Shown one piece after another: positions 1-10,966 of a stretch of DNA of 64,000 nt. This DNA is from Helianthus annuus (lineage: Eukaryota > Streptophyta > Magnoliopsida > Asterales > Asteraceae), in NCBI RefSeq assembly GCF_002127325.2, contig NC_035435.2, forward strand, positions 10,127,543-10,191,542. The letters are read 5' to 3'. The translations under genes were made by a program, and so were the position numbers. Each line of letters begins with the position of its first letter. Within the stretch, counting starts at the first letter, position 1. The notes beneath the pieces were generated by a model. The model had not been told where the DNA came from and did no database searches. It saw only the letters and a list, made by a program, of their open reading frames with translations.

Positions 1-1292
1 ATACTCCTCAGCCATTGACTTCATAACAGGGGAACTCAAACCAGAGTAACCGGAAGACGTTGACGTATTCATCTGAGCAAGGAAACTGTACAGAAATAAT
101 GCCATTTTTTAGACTAATATGTACATAAAGTAGACTATAAAACAAAAACGTAATAAGATTACGTGCCTTCTTTTAAATTCCAAAATCTCGGGAATTTCAG
201 TGTTTATGAACACTCGAGTTACAGTATACAAATTGGATACGAACAAATTTCCTGTACAGTTATATGAAAGTATAAAAAAACATATAGTTCAACAATTTAA
301 TATGAAGTTTTTTTTTTTAAATTGACAATCAATATAAAAAAATACCTCCCCAAAAACGGTACTTGCCAAACTGAACAACCACAACAACATTTTTTTCATC
401 CTTATGTTCTCTTTGAAATTCAATAATCTGATCAGTATAAACCCCCCACAGAGTAACGTAAATCTGCTGGTGTCTACAACAAACAGTTTATAGAGTTTGG
501 TTAGAAGGTGTAAACAAAAAAATATTTAATAAAGCGAATTAAATTTATGTATGTAGTAGACGGTACTGCAAATCCTCCAGAATAAAGGTAGCCTTCTTCT
601 CATCTTTCCCGTTATTATTTTCAGTCTTCTCCTCTGACGGAAGACACTTCACCACAAAACCGATAACGTCTACATAATGTACAAACAGAACTATAATTAA
701 AACAACGTCAAATCTAAAAAAGATTTAATATTAATTATGCAATAAAACATTTTGTTAAAACGTACCAATAGGGCTTTTGAATGACTTGCCGTCATTATCA
801 GGGTCTTCAACAACTGACTCAAATGGAGAAAAATCAAATCCCCATTCAGCACCAACAGGTTCGGCAGATTGCTCGACAATGGTGTTCTCATTTAGATTTA
901 TCTTGAACGAACTATGAACGTATTTCACTTTCTGACGGTTTTCTCCAAGAGAAGGATTACGAATAGTTAAACACTGATTTTCTTTCAGCAAATGCTCGTA
1001 AGCAGTAGTGTTTTTTTGTAAAACGAAAGCCTGCATTTTGGTGCCCTACACCAAGACATTGTATAAATAAAAATTCATAAAACATAATAACACGTTAGAA
1101 TCATAATAAAATATGATGTGATTCAGACAATAAGAAAACCTCCTGATCCATGAATATCATGTCGTAGCAATAAACCTTCCTAGGATTGTTAAAAGAAGGT
1201 CTTGTCCATAGCCGAACAATACGGATTCTTATAGTGTAATCATCAACATTAAGATCAACATTATTTAGAAGCGTTATAGCTGCCAGTTCCAT
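1..1292 (-). CDS. RPA1-like OB-fold protein, 5' part (runs off left edge)
   Basis: Related to the large subunit of replication protein A (RPA70), a nuclear single-strand DNA-binding protein. I read six minus-strand exons whose phases all agree: 1140-1292, 766-1045, 567-669, 346-473, 163-251 and 1-72 (275 codons so far). Each internal junction has GT and AG. The start at 1292 was chosen because MELAAITLLNNVD precedes the family-typical VDDYTIRIRIVRLW. Exons 1-2 form the first OB fold (residues 1-~110, with NPSLGENRQK). Exons 3-5 form the second: DVIG at 145-148, IYVTLWG at 183-189, FWG at 219-221, FINTEIPEI at 236-244. The third OB fold and its zinc finger would lie left of the window. Plants carry many short RPA1-like copies, some spread by Helitrons, so this may not be the core replication subunit. 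No internal stop was seen. Confidence 0.8.
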
Positions 1293-1940
1293 TTCTGAAA
1301 TCAAAAAATAAAATAACATCACATTATAAACATTTAATATATAAATCAATTAAGACAGGTTTGTAAAGAACATAATTTGTTATATAATAAAAACAATAAC
1401 CATGTGAAATGTATTGTAACTCTGCAAACTCTTACCAGAAGTAATGCAGTCAAATTATACCAAGTCCGTAGCTGGGTTGTGTATGAAACATAAGTAATTA
1501 GACTTATTTATAACAAAAGACACAAAATACTTTTGGAAACGAATTTTTTAATTTTAATTATAAATAGTCAACCTTTACTAAATTAAAAAAATACCCGTAA
1601 AATAAAGAATTATGGTTGACCAGTTTCCTTAATTCTGAAAATCATTAAAAGGAAGGACATATTTTGTTTTTAAAATAAAAATATATGATTGAACAGTTTC
1701 CAAAATTAAATACAATAGTGTGTGCGACCAAAAAAACAAATAATGACATCCATTCATAATTCATACATACGAAATAACAACTGCAAATAGAAACTATAGT
1801 ACCTAAACAACCTATACTAACAGTAATAATTATAACAATTATACTATATCCACTACCTATACTAAGAAATAAAAATAAAGATCGATTACAACCAACACTA
1901 TGTATAACAGCGGATAAAACATTTAGTAGCTAATACCATA
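1293..1940. other. AT-rich stretch upstream of the RPA1-like gene
   Basis: No reading frame, RNA gene or clear repeat was recognised. It should hold the 5' untranslated region and promoter of the minus-strand RPA1-like gene, but no convincing TATA box or leader exon could be picked out. Confidence 0.4.
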
Positions 1941-1943
1941 AAT

Positions 1944-2250
1944 ATCAAAGGTAAAAATGCATTTACCATTAGCCGTTTCAATCCTAACGTCAAAGGTTTT
2001 GTTGGATATCGATATCGTGTATATTAGATCAATGATTGTATAACGTCAATACGAAAGGTTACCGGGGTTGATAAATTAACGTATGACCTGTAAGATAAAC
2101 AACAAAACAACTTATAACTTTAGTTTTAATATAAATAAAGAGCTAAATAAAGGCTTTAAGATAGATAAATTAAATAAATGACTTACATAAAAATGAGATG
2201 AGATGTGGTGATGAAAAATGATTCGGATCAACTTTAATTAAGAAATTAAT
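1944..2250 (-). pseudogene. Decayed copy of B3-gene exons
   Basis: This stretch aligns by eye with 3,890-4,140 of the intact B3 gene. It shares the run GTTTCAATCCTAAC, the following GGTTACCGG-like block, and then ACTTACATAAAAATG where exon 2 of the real gene ends with its splice donor. The order (end of exon 2, intron, start of exon 3) is kept on the minus strand. The frame is lost: stops interrupt the part matching residues 108-140. It is most simply the remnant of a tandem copy of the neighbouring triple-B3 gene. Limits are approximate. Confidence 0.6.
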
Positions 2251-2392
2251 CTTAATTGAGTCTTGATGTAATAACAATACACGGTCAGTCAAAAAAAGTT
2301 AAGATGATACAGGTTCAGTTAACAAAAAAAAAAAAAAACCCTCTGTTGAAGAAGCAACCGGTGTGAGAGTTTTGATGGAGTTTTTAAGAGGG

Positions 2393-2469
2393 GTCGGTGA
2401 CATTGTCGAGGAGTATAAGAAAATGCTATCACTAAGCATTCCCGGACACTCCTCGACAACATCACCGAC
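2393..2469. repeat. Inverted repeat, 22-bp arms
   Basis: Positions 2393-2414 and 2448-2469 are reverse complements with two mismatches. A 33-bp loop separates them. The arms carry GTCGAGGAGT and ACTCCTCGAC. It could be a foldback relic or an RNA hairpin source. No terminal repeat or target duplication was seen beyond the arms. Confidence 0.6.
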
Positions 2470-2546
2470 ACATCCATCTTTTAAGCAAAACCCTAAAAAT
2501 GGTTGCTAATTCGACAGAGAGTTTTTCTTATTAAGTTGAACATGTA

Positions 2547-2633
2547 TCATCTAAACCGTATTTGACATATCCTTTGTGTATAGCTCACTTCCTTAATAGC
2601 TAAAAGCGTGTCATTTACATCATCAACAACATC
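2547..2633 (-). other. Possible orphan terminal exon (29 codons)
   Basis: On the minus strand a good acceptor (TTTTCAG) precedes a phase-0 open stretch, DVVDDVNDTLLAIKEVSY..., ending in TGA. Phase 0 matches every intron of the B3 gene next door, so it may be the last exon of the decayed B3 copy or of another lost gene. No domain was recognised. It may be chance. Confidence 0.2.
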
Positions 2634-2639
2634 CTGAAA

Positions 2640-3193
2640 ACTCCCATTAATAGGTGTTTAGAAAAGGTAATAAAATTACATATGTATTTTGTATAATTAA
2701 GCATCTTACTACAAAAAACGTGAAACAATTATACAAAATTTAATACTTCAAACGATATAAAACGATAAATTTAGTGAAATTGTAACAGAAATAGCATTCG
2801 AGTAACTAAATTCTATGTAGCATTAGTGAAAACAAACCAGGAATACATATAAGCAATAAGCATATGTAGCATTATCGTAAAGGTGTGACTTATACATAAT
2901 ACATAACGTAACACATAATCAAGAAATTTAAATAAACAGTATTGAAAAGTTATTACAATTGGAAATAGGTATTTTATCAAAATTTTGATGATAACATTGT
3001 ACACATTGGATTTTTAATAATTTAATATTATCATTTACAAATCAATTTTATTGGTTAAAATAAAAAATAACAAAAATTAACATGTACTATTTTGATATTG
3101 AAAACCATAACAATGTTGAAAACAAAGAAACCGTAAAAAGTTAAAATATATACTAATGATAAAGGAAAAAACAACATCGAAAGAGTCAAAAAA
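2640..3193. other. AT-rich spacer, no gene seen
   Basis: Very AT-rich sequence downstream of the B3 stop codon. It probably contains that gene's 3' untranslated region. No coding or repeat structure was recognised. Confidence 0.4.
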
Positions 3194-4557
3194 CTAAATA
3201 CGACCACTAACGTAAGGTACAACCTTTTCAACAATTAGCACTTGATCATTTTCGTCAAAACAATAGTCAACGGTGTCACGGACCTTAATTCCAGCAGTTT
3301 TCATGAACTTAGACCATCGCGTTAACGCATATCGAAGACCGTTATGTGTCCTTTCACGTCTTGTACCATTGGTAAACTGAAGTGGAGGTTCCAGATTCAA
3401 AAGTCTGACGGTTATATCTTTCAAACAAATATTAAGTTTGGCCATTTCAGAGACACGATCGGGAAGGATCTGTATTGTTAACAAAACATAATTAATAAAA
3501 AAAAAACGGATTATAAATAACGAAATGAATCTAATTAAAAAAAAAATATTAATAGATCTTACAAAATCGGTACCAACGGTACGGGAAAACCGATACACAC
3601 GACTATGTGGTTCTTCATAAATTTCATTCAAAGCATCAATAGGAGGAACTAAAGGCTGTAAATTAAATAACACATTTAGTGCAATATATTACATTATTAA
3701 ATTAACAATTGTAACATATAATAACAAAATGTAACCTTACCACATCAACATCTACATCATGAAAGTTCTTTTCAACACAATTTTTTCCAAATACTTTTAA
3801 GTTAAAATCATTACCAAAATACTTTGTAAATATCAAAAAACAACCAGGCTCTAAATGTAACAAACTAACAATAACGTCGATACCAGCGGTAAATCCGATT
3901 TTACCGCCATACGTTTCAATCCTAACATGAAACGGATTGTTGTTTATCATTATAGTGGATATTAAATCAATGGATGTAGAAAAGGTTTCCGGCAGGATAA
4001 CTTCAGGTATTACCTATAAAAACAATAATTAAATCATATAAGATAACTATTTTTAATATCAACAAATATAAACAGAAATACTTTAAGATGCTTAAAAGTA
4101 AATGATAACTTACATAAAAATGCGATGATGTACGTAGGAGATAAGTCCAAAAAGAGCTACCGCTAACACCATCAGTGAAATGGGTTAATTTAAACGTAGT
4201 GCAATCGATGGGGTTGAATACTATAAAACATCCTTCTGATAGTCCCAAATGTTGTGTTACATTGGACCATTCATAAAAAAGGAAAAAATTTCCTTTAGAG
4301 TAGGTTAACCCTACATTAAAAATGCGGCCATCATCAGTATGTATGTCCACATTAATAGGGCCCATATCAACACCCCACAGCTTGCAAGCAGCATCAGAAG
4401 GAATAGACTAACAAACCAAAAAGTGGAAGATGAGAAATAATTAGAGAAAAAAATTATAAAAAAGTAATATAAAAAAAGTGTAACAAATTTAATTTAATAA
4501 TAACAACAGAAAGTATGAAATATTATTTACCAGCATTATCTCATCTGCTTTTTTCAT
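3194..4557 (-). CDS. Triple-B3-domain DNA-binding protein (REM-like)
   Basis: A likely nuclear transcription factor of the plant B3 superfamily, closest in layout to the REM group. Five coding exons, all with phase-0 junctions: 4531-4557, 4114-4407, 3741-4013, 3563-3655 and 3194-3469, giving 320 residues and a TAG stop. B3 repeat 1 covers ~9-95 (IPSDAACKLWG, then GCFIVFNPIDCTTFKL). Repeat 2 covers ~108-190 (ILPETF, FHVRIETYGGKIGF, GCFLIFTKYFGNDFNL). Repeat 3 covers ~215-312 (ILPDRV, YALTRWSKFMKTAGIKV, then a last strand at QVLIVEKV). The start at 4557 is the first ATG after an acceptor (CTGTAG) that closes a leader intron. The very short first coding exon (9 codons) is unusual but keeps frame. 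The gene looks intact. Target genes cannot be inferred. Confidence 0.8.
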
Positions 4558-5393
4558 ATGCCTACAGAAACAGGGTTCTCTGATACTGATTTTAAAAATA
4601 GAATGTTAGTAAACATTTTTATATATTATTGTTCGAAACAAATGATACAGAATGAAAGAACAATAAACAAACAATACAGATATATATATACCTTAATGAA
4701 GAAGAAGATGACCCAGACATATTCTAAACCTGCATTCCAGTATGAAAAAATTAACATAAGGAAGAAAATTAAAAGTGATGTATCGGTTTAGGTCTATGAG
4801 TAATACATAAAAATTAAAAACAGTTTAGGATTATGAGTAACAATAAAATTGTATAACAAAAGAAGACATTAACTAAACATAAACAACAGATATTGGATGA
4901 AATTCAAATTTAGGGTTTTTAGAACAGAAAAAATTCTTATACTATATAATCGTTTAAATCTATGATAATCAATCAAAACATATACAAAAAAACTTGCAAC
5001 AAATAAATATAAACAACAGATCGATGATGACAATAGGATTAGGGTTTGTACAACAGAGAAATTACAATCGATTTACGGCTAGGATTAACAATCACAAACA
5101 AAATCTATACATAAAACAACAGATCTATGCTAACCATGTTTCTAGCACAGAGAAATTACAATCGATTTAGGGCTAGGAGTAACAATCACAATCAAAATAA
5201 TTACCTAAAACAACAGATCTATGCTAACAATACGATTATTAGAGTTTCTAGAACAGAAAAATTACAATCGATTTAGGGCTATGATTAACAATCACAAACA
5301 AAATCTATACCTAAAACATACAGTTATTAAACATAAACAACAGATCTATAATTAAATGCCGATTACACCAAAATTTTAAAAAGCAATACTTAC

Positions 5394-5590
5394 AGATGTC
5401 GATATGGATTAACGAAAAAAAGACCCGAAATAGATGGATGAAAAGACAGACGAAGATGAAGATGATGCAGAAAACAAATCTTTACATGAACTTCACTGCG
5501 AAAATGGATTGATATATGGAACGATATGATTACAGAGAAATGAAGAGAGAAAGCGGTGTTAGGGTTTGGGTAATGAAAGGCATTGAATTG
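5394..5590 (-). other. Non-coding leader exon of the B3 gene
   Basis: Minus strand, pyrimidine-rich, ending in the strong donor CATCT/GTAAGT. The matching acceptor is at 4562, so a ~830-bp leader intron lies between. The intron holds no gene; it contains 60-100-bp blocks repeated about four times around ACAATCGATTTAGGGCTA-like text (4,910-5,290). The 5' limit is estimated from the TATA position. Confidence 0.5.
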
Positions 5591-5611
5591 AATTGAATAG
5601 AATGAATATTC

Positions 5612-5623
5612 GTTTTATATAAA
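5612..5623 (-). promoter_or_regulatory. TATA box of the B3 gene
   Basis: The minus strand reads CTTTATATAAAA about 25-30 bp upstream of the inferred transcript start of the leader exon. Spacing and sequence fit a plant core promoter. Confidence 0.5.
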
Positions 5624-5821
5624 GAGCGCGTATGAAAGGAAAAAGAAGAGCCCGCCTTTGGCTGAATTATCAGGCTTTTGAGCAATGCCACATCATCAAA
5701 ATGATTGGCTAAGATTAAACCTTGTGGCTAAAGAGAATTCATTTAGTATAATAGATAGATTCGCGACATTAAAGTCGGTTTAAATAAAACGGTTTCTGGA
5801 ATTCATAACAATCACGAAGAC

Positions 5822-5880
5822 AGCCCAGTTGGTTGTGACGTCGTATGAGAACCGAGAGATACCGGGTTCGATCCCTGTTC
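5822..5880 (+). other. Pol III A-box/B-box pair (tRNA-derived SINE head?)
   Basis: AGCCCAGTTGG at 5822-5832 matches the A-box core, and GGTTCGATCCC at 5865-5875 is a perfect B box. The ~32-bp gap fits a tRNA-like promoter. The flanks cannot form a full cloverleaf, so it is not a functional tRNA gene. A SINE head is the best reading, though no tail was found. Confidence 0.4.
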
Positions 5881-5916
5881 AGCGCGGTTCAACCTTATTT
5901 TTTTATTAACAGCTAG

Positions 5917-6030
5917 ACTAACTAACTGGGTTAGCCACTAACTGAGTTTTCTAACTCAGTTAGTGCTGCCCTTTGATAATATTAACCCAGTTAGCTGAAA
6001 TAACTGGGTTTTCACTAACGGGGTTAGTTT
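5917..6030. repeat. Inverted repeats built on AACTGGGTTAG / AACTGAGTTAG
   Basis: The stretch contains AACTGGGTTAG, then ACTAACTGAGTT, its complement AACTCAGTTAGT, then AACCCAGTTAG. Together they make a nested foldback. A further AACTGGGTT and ACGGGGTTAGTT follow. It is probably a small MITE-like relic. The next ~250 bp (6,030-6,290) are AT-rich with nothing recognised. Confidence 0.5.
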
Positions 6031-6289
6031 AATTAACCAAAATACTCAAAATCATAAAAAATCAGTTTTTAATATTTATTTATTTAATTTTAATTATTAG
6101 TTTATTTATTTAAAATATTAATAAAATAATATAAAAATTAGTTTAACCCAAATTTTGATATTTTTACCGAATTAACGTATAAATTCCCAATTTTCGTACG
6201 GTTTAGGGTAATCTCTTGGCAACGATGAATTTAAGAGTTGAGATTAAGATGTAATTTCTCTGTTTTTACGCGTTTAACATAGTTTCAAC

Positions 6290-9200
6290 ATGTTATCAAT
6301 TGTTTCGACAATACATAGCATTCAAACACAATTATGGATAAAATCATGCATTTTCATTATGATTTCAAGTCTCGAGTACAATTTGGGAATAGAATCAAAT
6401 ACCACAAAGGTACAACTTACAAAAATAGAAAGTACAATTAGACTTGCCAAAAATGGAAAGATCGAAAATAGGAGATGTCACATTTTAATTACTGGAGATA
6501 AACCTCGAAAGCCATTGAAATTTATCTCAGTAATGAAATTGGCTAGTTATTCGAGAAAACAGGAAATGGTGTATATGATTTCAGTAATCATTAACACTAA
6601 AGATAAGGAACTTCAGGACATCCCCGTAGTCTCAGAATACCCAGATGTTTTTCCAGAAGAATTACCTGGATTACCACCTGATAGAGAAGTAGAGTTTAGA
6701 ATTCATTTAATTCCAGGTACTGCACCAATAGCTAAAGCACCCTATAGATTAGCACCTACTGAAATGTTAGAATTGAAAAAGCAATTAGATGAATTGTTAA
6801 GCAAAGGATTCATACAACCAAGTTCATCCCCTTGGGGTGCACCGGTACTGTTTGTGAAAAAGAAAGATGGATCGATGAGAATGTGTATCGATTATAGAGA
6901 ATTGAATAAGGTTACGATTAAGAATCGATACCCATTACCTAGGATTGATGATCTTTTCGATCAATTACAAGGAGCTAGGTACTTCTCAAAGATAGATTTA
7001 AGATCCGGATACCATCAGTTGAAAGTACAAGAGGAAGATATACCTAAAACTGCCTTCAGAACTAGGTATGGTCATTATGAGTTTACAGTCATGCCCTTTG
7101 GATTAATGAATGCCCCAGCAGCATTCATGGACATGATGAATCGAATCTGTAAACCATACTTGGACAAATTTGTAATCGTTTTCATCGACGATATACTTAT
7201 TTACTCCAAAAGCCAAAAGGAACATTGTGAGCATTTACACGTTCCCTTAACTCTGTTAAGAAAAGAAAGGCTTTATGCCAAATTCTCAAAGTGTGAATTT
7301 TGGCTGCAAGAAGTACAATTCTTAGGTCATGTGGTAAATCATGAAGGTATCCATGTAGATCCTGCTAAGATAGAAGCCATTACGAAATGGAAAGTTCCAC
7401 AAACTGCTATGGAGATAAGAAGTTTTCTAGGCTTAGCTGGATACTATAGACGATTTATCAAAGATTTTTCTAAAATAGCCGTACCTTTAACTAAGTTAAC
7501 CTGTAAAGCTGCTAAGTTTGAATGGGGACCTAGACAAGAAGAAGCCTTTAAGATTTTAAAGCATAGATTGACGAATGCACCAATCTTAGCTTTACCTGAA
7601 GGAACAGAAGACTTTGAAGTATATTGTGATGCTTTAAAATTAGGCTATGGATGTGTGTTAATGCAACGCAAGAAGGTAATTGCGTATGCTTCTAGACAAT
7701 TGAAAACGCACGAAGAAAATTATACGACTCATGATCTAGAATTAGGAGCCAAAATTTTTGCCCTTAAGATATGGAGACATTATCTGTATGGAAGTAAGTT
7801 TACTGTTTATACAGATCATAAAAGTTTAAGATATATATTTGGGCAAAAAGAGTTAAACATGAGGCAAAGAAGATGGATGGAGATGCTAAGCGATTACGAC
7901 TGTGATATCCAATATCACGAATGAAAGGCAAATGTAGTTGCAGATGCCTTAAGTCGTAAGTATCATGAGAAACAGAAACGAGTCCGTGCTCTGAGGTTAA
8001 ATCTACAAGTAGATTTAATGGCACAAATTAAAGAAATTCAGAAAACAGCAATCCAAGACGATGCTGAAGGAATGAAAGGTTACCTAAAAGAACTAGAACA
8101 AGGAAATGATGGAATTTGGAAATTCCATAAGAAACGAATTTGGGTACCTAAGCAAGGAGAGTTAAGAAATAAAATTTTAGAAGAAGCTCATAAATCTAGG
8201 TATACCATGCACCCAGGAAACAATAAAATGTATCAAGATTTAAGGAATAATTTCTGGTGGATAGGAATGAAAAAGGATATAGCCGAATATGTATCCACGT
8301 GCTTAACTTGTTCACAAGTTAAAGCTGAACACCAGAAACCTTCAGGACTACTACAACAGTTAGAAATGCCTGTATGGAAATGGGAACTCATAACAATGGA
8401 TTTTGTTACCAAGTTACCCAGAACCAGAAGAGGTAATGATGCTATTTGGGTAATTGTCGATCGATTAACCAAATCAGCTCATTTTCTACCAATAAAAGAA
8501 ACCTTTAGCATGGGAAGGTTAGCACAACTGTACGTGGACGAAGTAGTATCCCTACATGGAGTCCCGCTCTCCATTGTATCGGATAGAGATAGTCGTTTTA
8601 CTTCTCATTTCTGGACAAGTTTTCAGAAAGCAATGGGAACTCGACTAAATCTAAGTACTGCTTATCATCCACAAATAGACGGACAAAGTGAAAGGACAAT
8701 ACAATCTCTAGAAGACATGCTCCGAGCATGTGTAATTGACTTTGGTGGTAATTGGGATAGCCATTTGCCATTAATTGAATTCTCCTATAACAATAGTTAT
8801 CATTCAAGCATCGAAGCTGCACCATTCGAAGCACTGTACGGACGTAAGTGCAGAACTCCAGTATGTTGGGCAGAAATTGGAGAAAGTCAATTATCAGGTC
8901 CTGAAATTGTACAAGAAACTACTGACAAGATAACTCAGATTAAGGAAAGACTGAAAACAGCTCGAGATCGTCAGAAAAGCTATGCAGACAATCGTCGCAA
9001 GCCTTTAGAATTTCAAATCGGAGATAAAGAACTTTTAAAAGTTTCTCCTTGGAAAGGAGTAGTACGATTCGGTAAGAAAGGAAAGTTGAGTCCCAGATAT
9101 GTAGGACCATTTCCAATAAGCCAATGAATAGGACCAGTTGCTTATCGTTTACAACTACCAGAAGAATTGGCTGGAGTACATGATGTATTTCATGTATCCA

Positions 9201-9436
9201 ATCTCAAGAAATGTTTAGCAGATGAGTCCCTGGTAGTACCTCTTCAAGATGTAGAGGTGAACGACAAGTTGAAGTTTATAGAGAAACCACTACAGATCGA
9301 AGATAGAAAAGTCAAATTTCTCAAACACAAACGACTGGTGTTGGTTAAAGTCAAATGGAATTCCAGGAGAGGACCAGAATACACTTGGGAGCTAGAATCA
9401 GAAATGAAGCGCAAATATCCTCATTTATTCCCATAA
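6290..9436 (+). pseudogene. Ty3/gypsy pol, 5'-truncated, two in-frame stops
   Basis: One continuous frame runs from 6290 to 9436 and is broken only by TGA at 7922 and TGA at 9125. Order: end of the protease-RT linker, reverse transcriptase (catalytic FIDD at residues 298-301), RNase H (YCDA, HDLELGA, YTDHKSL), integrase with its zinc-binding H-H-C-C region and catalytic motifs MDFV, SDRD and SERT, then a chromodomain-like tail ending PEYTWELESEM...YPHLF. This order and tail fit a chromovirus-type (Tekay-like) element. Gag, protease and the 5' LTR are missing, so it cannot act alone. The first stop sits where a glycine is usual (HPGKAN in relatives, here HE-stop-KAN); the second falls just before IGPVAYRL. 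The start at 6290 is only the first ATG in frame. Confidence 0.88.
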
Positions 9437-9459
9437 ATCTCGAGGACGAGATTTTTCTC

Positions 9460-9472
9460 AAGGTGGGGAGGA
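9460..9472 (+). promoter_or_regulatory. Gypsy polypurine tract
   Basis: AAGGTGGGGAGGA lies directly before the LTR start and 24 bp after the pol stop. This is the expected site of plus-strand priming. Confidence 0.7.
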
Positions 9473-10966
9473 TGTAACAACTGCCACTAAAATCCATAAT
9501 TAGGATGGTAATTAGCTATTAAGGAAACCCTAATTGAGAAACCCAAGTGATTCCGCATAAACCCTAAAATTTTCATAACAATCGGAATCAGGATCAGGGC
9601 CCTAAAACTCAGGGGGGTTAAACCCTAGTGATGTTTATCTTCTAAATTTGCTGTAGAAACGAAATTTATTCGTTTAACTTACTCACCAAGGCTAATTGGG
9701 ACACGAAACAACCTAGGCTAAGAAATAGACCCGTCGCGCCACGCGACGGGTATGCATGTCTTCTTCGCGTGGCGCGAGGGAGGACAATTTCCAGCTATAA
9801 ATAGGGGACGTTGGCACTTGAACTTTGGTACAAAATCGACGTCCAAATTCTCTATAACCATCGAGTTATAGCGAATATCGTTCACACAAAACACACACCG
9901 ATCACGAAGTGCTGCCACAATCAGGGTAATAACTCGATCACTGTTACGATTCAACGTCCGATCGATTATAACTATCCAACGATAGTCCAGGTGCTGCTCA
10001 ATTGAGCTTGTACTTTGATTATTCGTCGTGATTTCGACTTGAATATTAGAGTGCTGTTCGAATTCGGACTATGCTCTGTTATTCGTTGTGAATCCGATTG
10101 AATTATCGAGTATCGCACTGATTAATCATTGTGAGGGTTTAATCTCGTGAATTGACGTAATTGCTGTATTAGTTACTAACCTGCCTGTGTGTGCATTGTG
10201 TTAAATTAGGTTTAATCAAGGCTAATCAGTAGGCTTATATCTATTGCTCGTTAATCTGCAATGTGAGTCATTCTCTTTTTATCAACTGTTTTACAATACT
10301 CCAAGTTATTTTCAAAGGTTATAATTACAGGGATTAAGTCTTTGTAATCACCAAATTACAGCTGGTATGTGGGGTATTGTGCACATTACTATTTTTATCA
10401 CTCTATGTGAGTGAGTATTACTCTATGTGAGTGATTATTACTCTGTGTGAGTAAACCGTCACTATTAGGGCAACGGGACCCAATAGTGGTATGACCACAG
10501 TCACAGATCTGGTCGAGTGACAAATGCCCATTCTTGATAATTGGTTGATAGAAACATTGTAATCGCTCTTAATACTGTAAATTTATAACTAATGGGTCGT
10601 TTTAGAAAAATGGAATGATTCACTCAGTATTTCCCCGCTGACAAAACCTTTTTCAAACATGTTTCAGGTGATCTGTGTGATCCAGGAAAAGTGCAGTAAA
10701 GCACTATCAAGCTCAGAGAAGTGGCTCAGTGTAAATAAATGAATAAAACATGTTTTGGAAAATAAAGATTTCTGTGTGAAATCAACTTATTGTAAATTAT
10801 GGGATTCATCCCTTAAAACTTTGTGTAATATATTAAACGAGCATTTTCCGGTGAAAAGATCCTGTTGTAAAAAGACTTCCGCTGTCACATAAATTAAATA
10901 CCACGGGTACCACTGGAACTGCTCGCGGCTCCCAATTCCGTCCAGGGTGGGTCGGGGGTCGCGACA
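9473..10966 (+). repeat. 3' LTR of the gypsy element (~1.49 kb)
   Basis: Begins TGTAACAACTGCC right after the polypurine tract and ends GGGGGTCGCGACA, giving TG...CA ends. A TATA box (CTATAAATAG) is at 9795-9804. Three ~20-bp repeats of CTCTATGTGAGTGA-type text occur at 10,400-10,455. No 5' LTR is in the window, so neither age nor target duplication can be judged. It is followed directly by copia sequence. Confidence 0.75.

Noticed and set aside
4558..4791. A plus-strand frame of 77 residues
   Set aside because: Antisense to the leader intron of the B3 gene; lysine-rich, AT-driven, no domain.
5822..5895. Candidate tRNA gene
   Set aside because: A and B boxes are present, but acceptor, anticodon and T arms do not pair.
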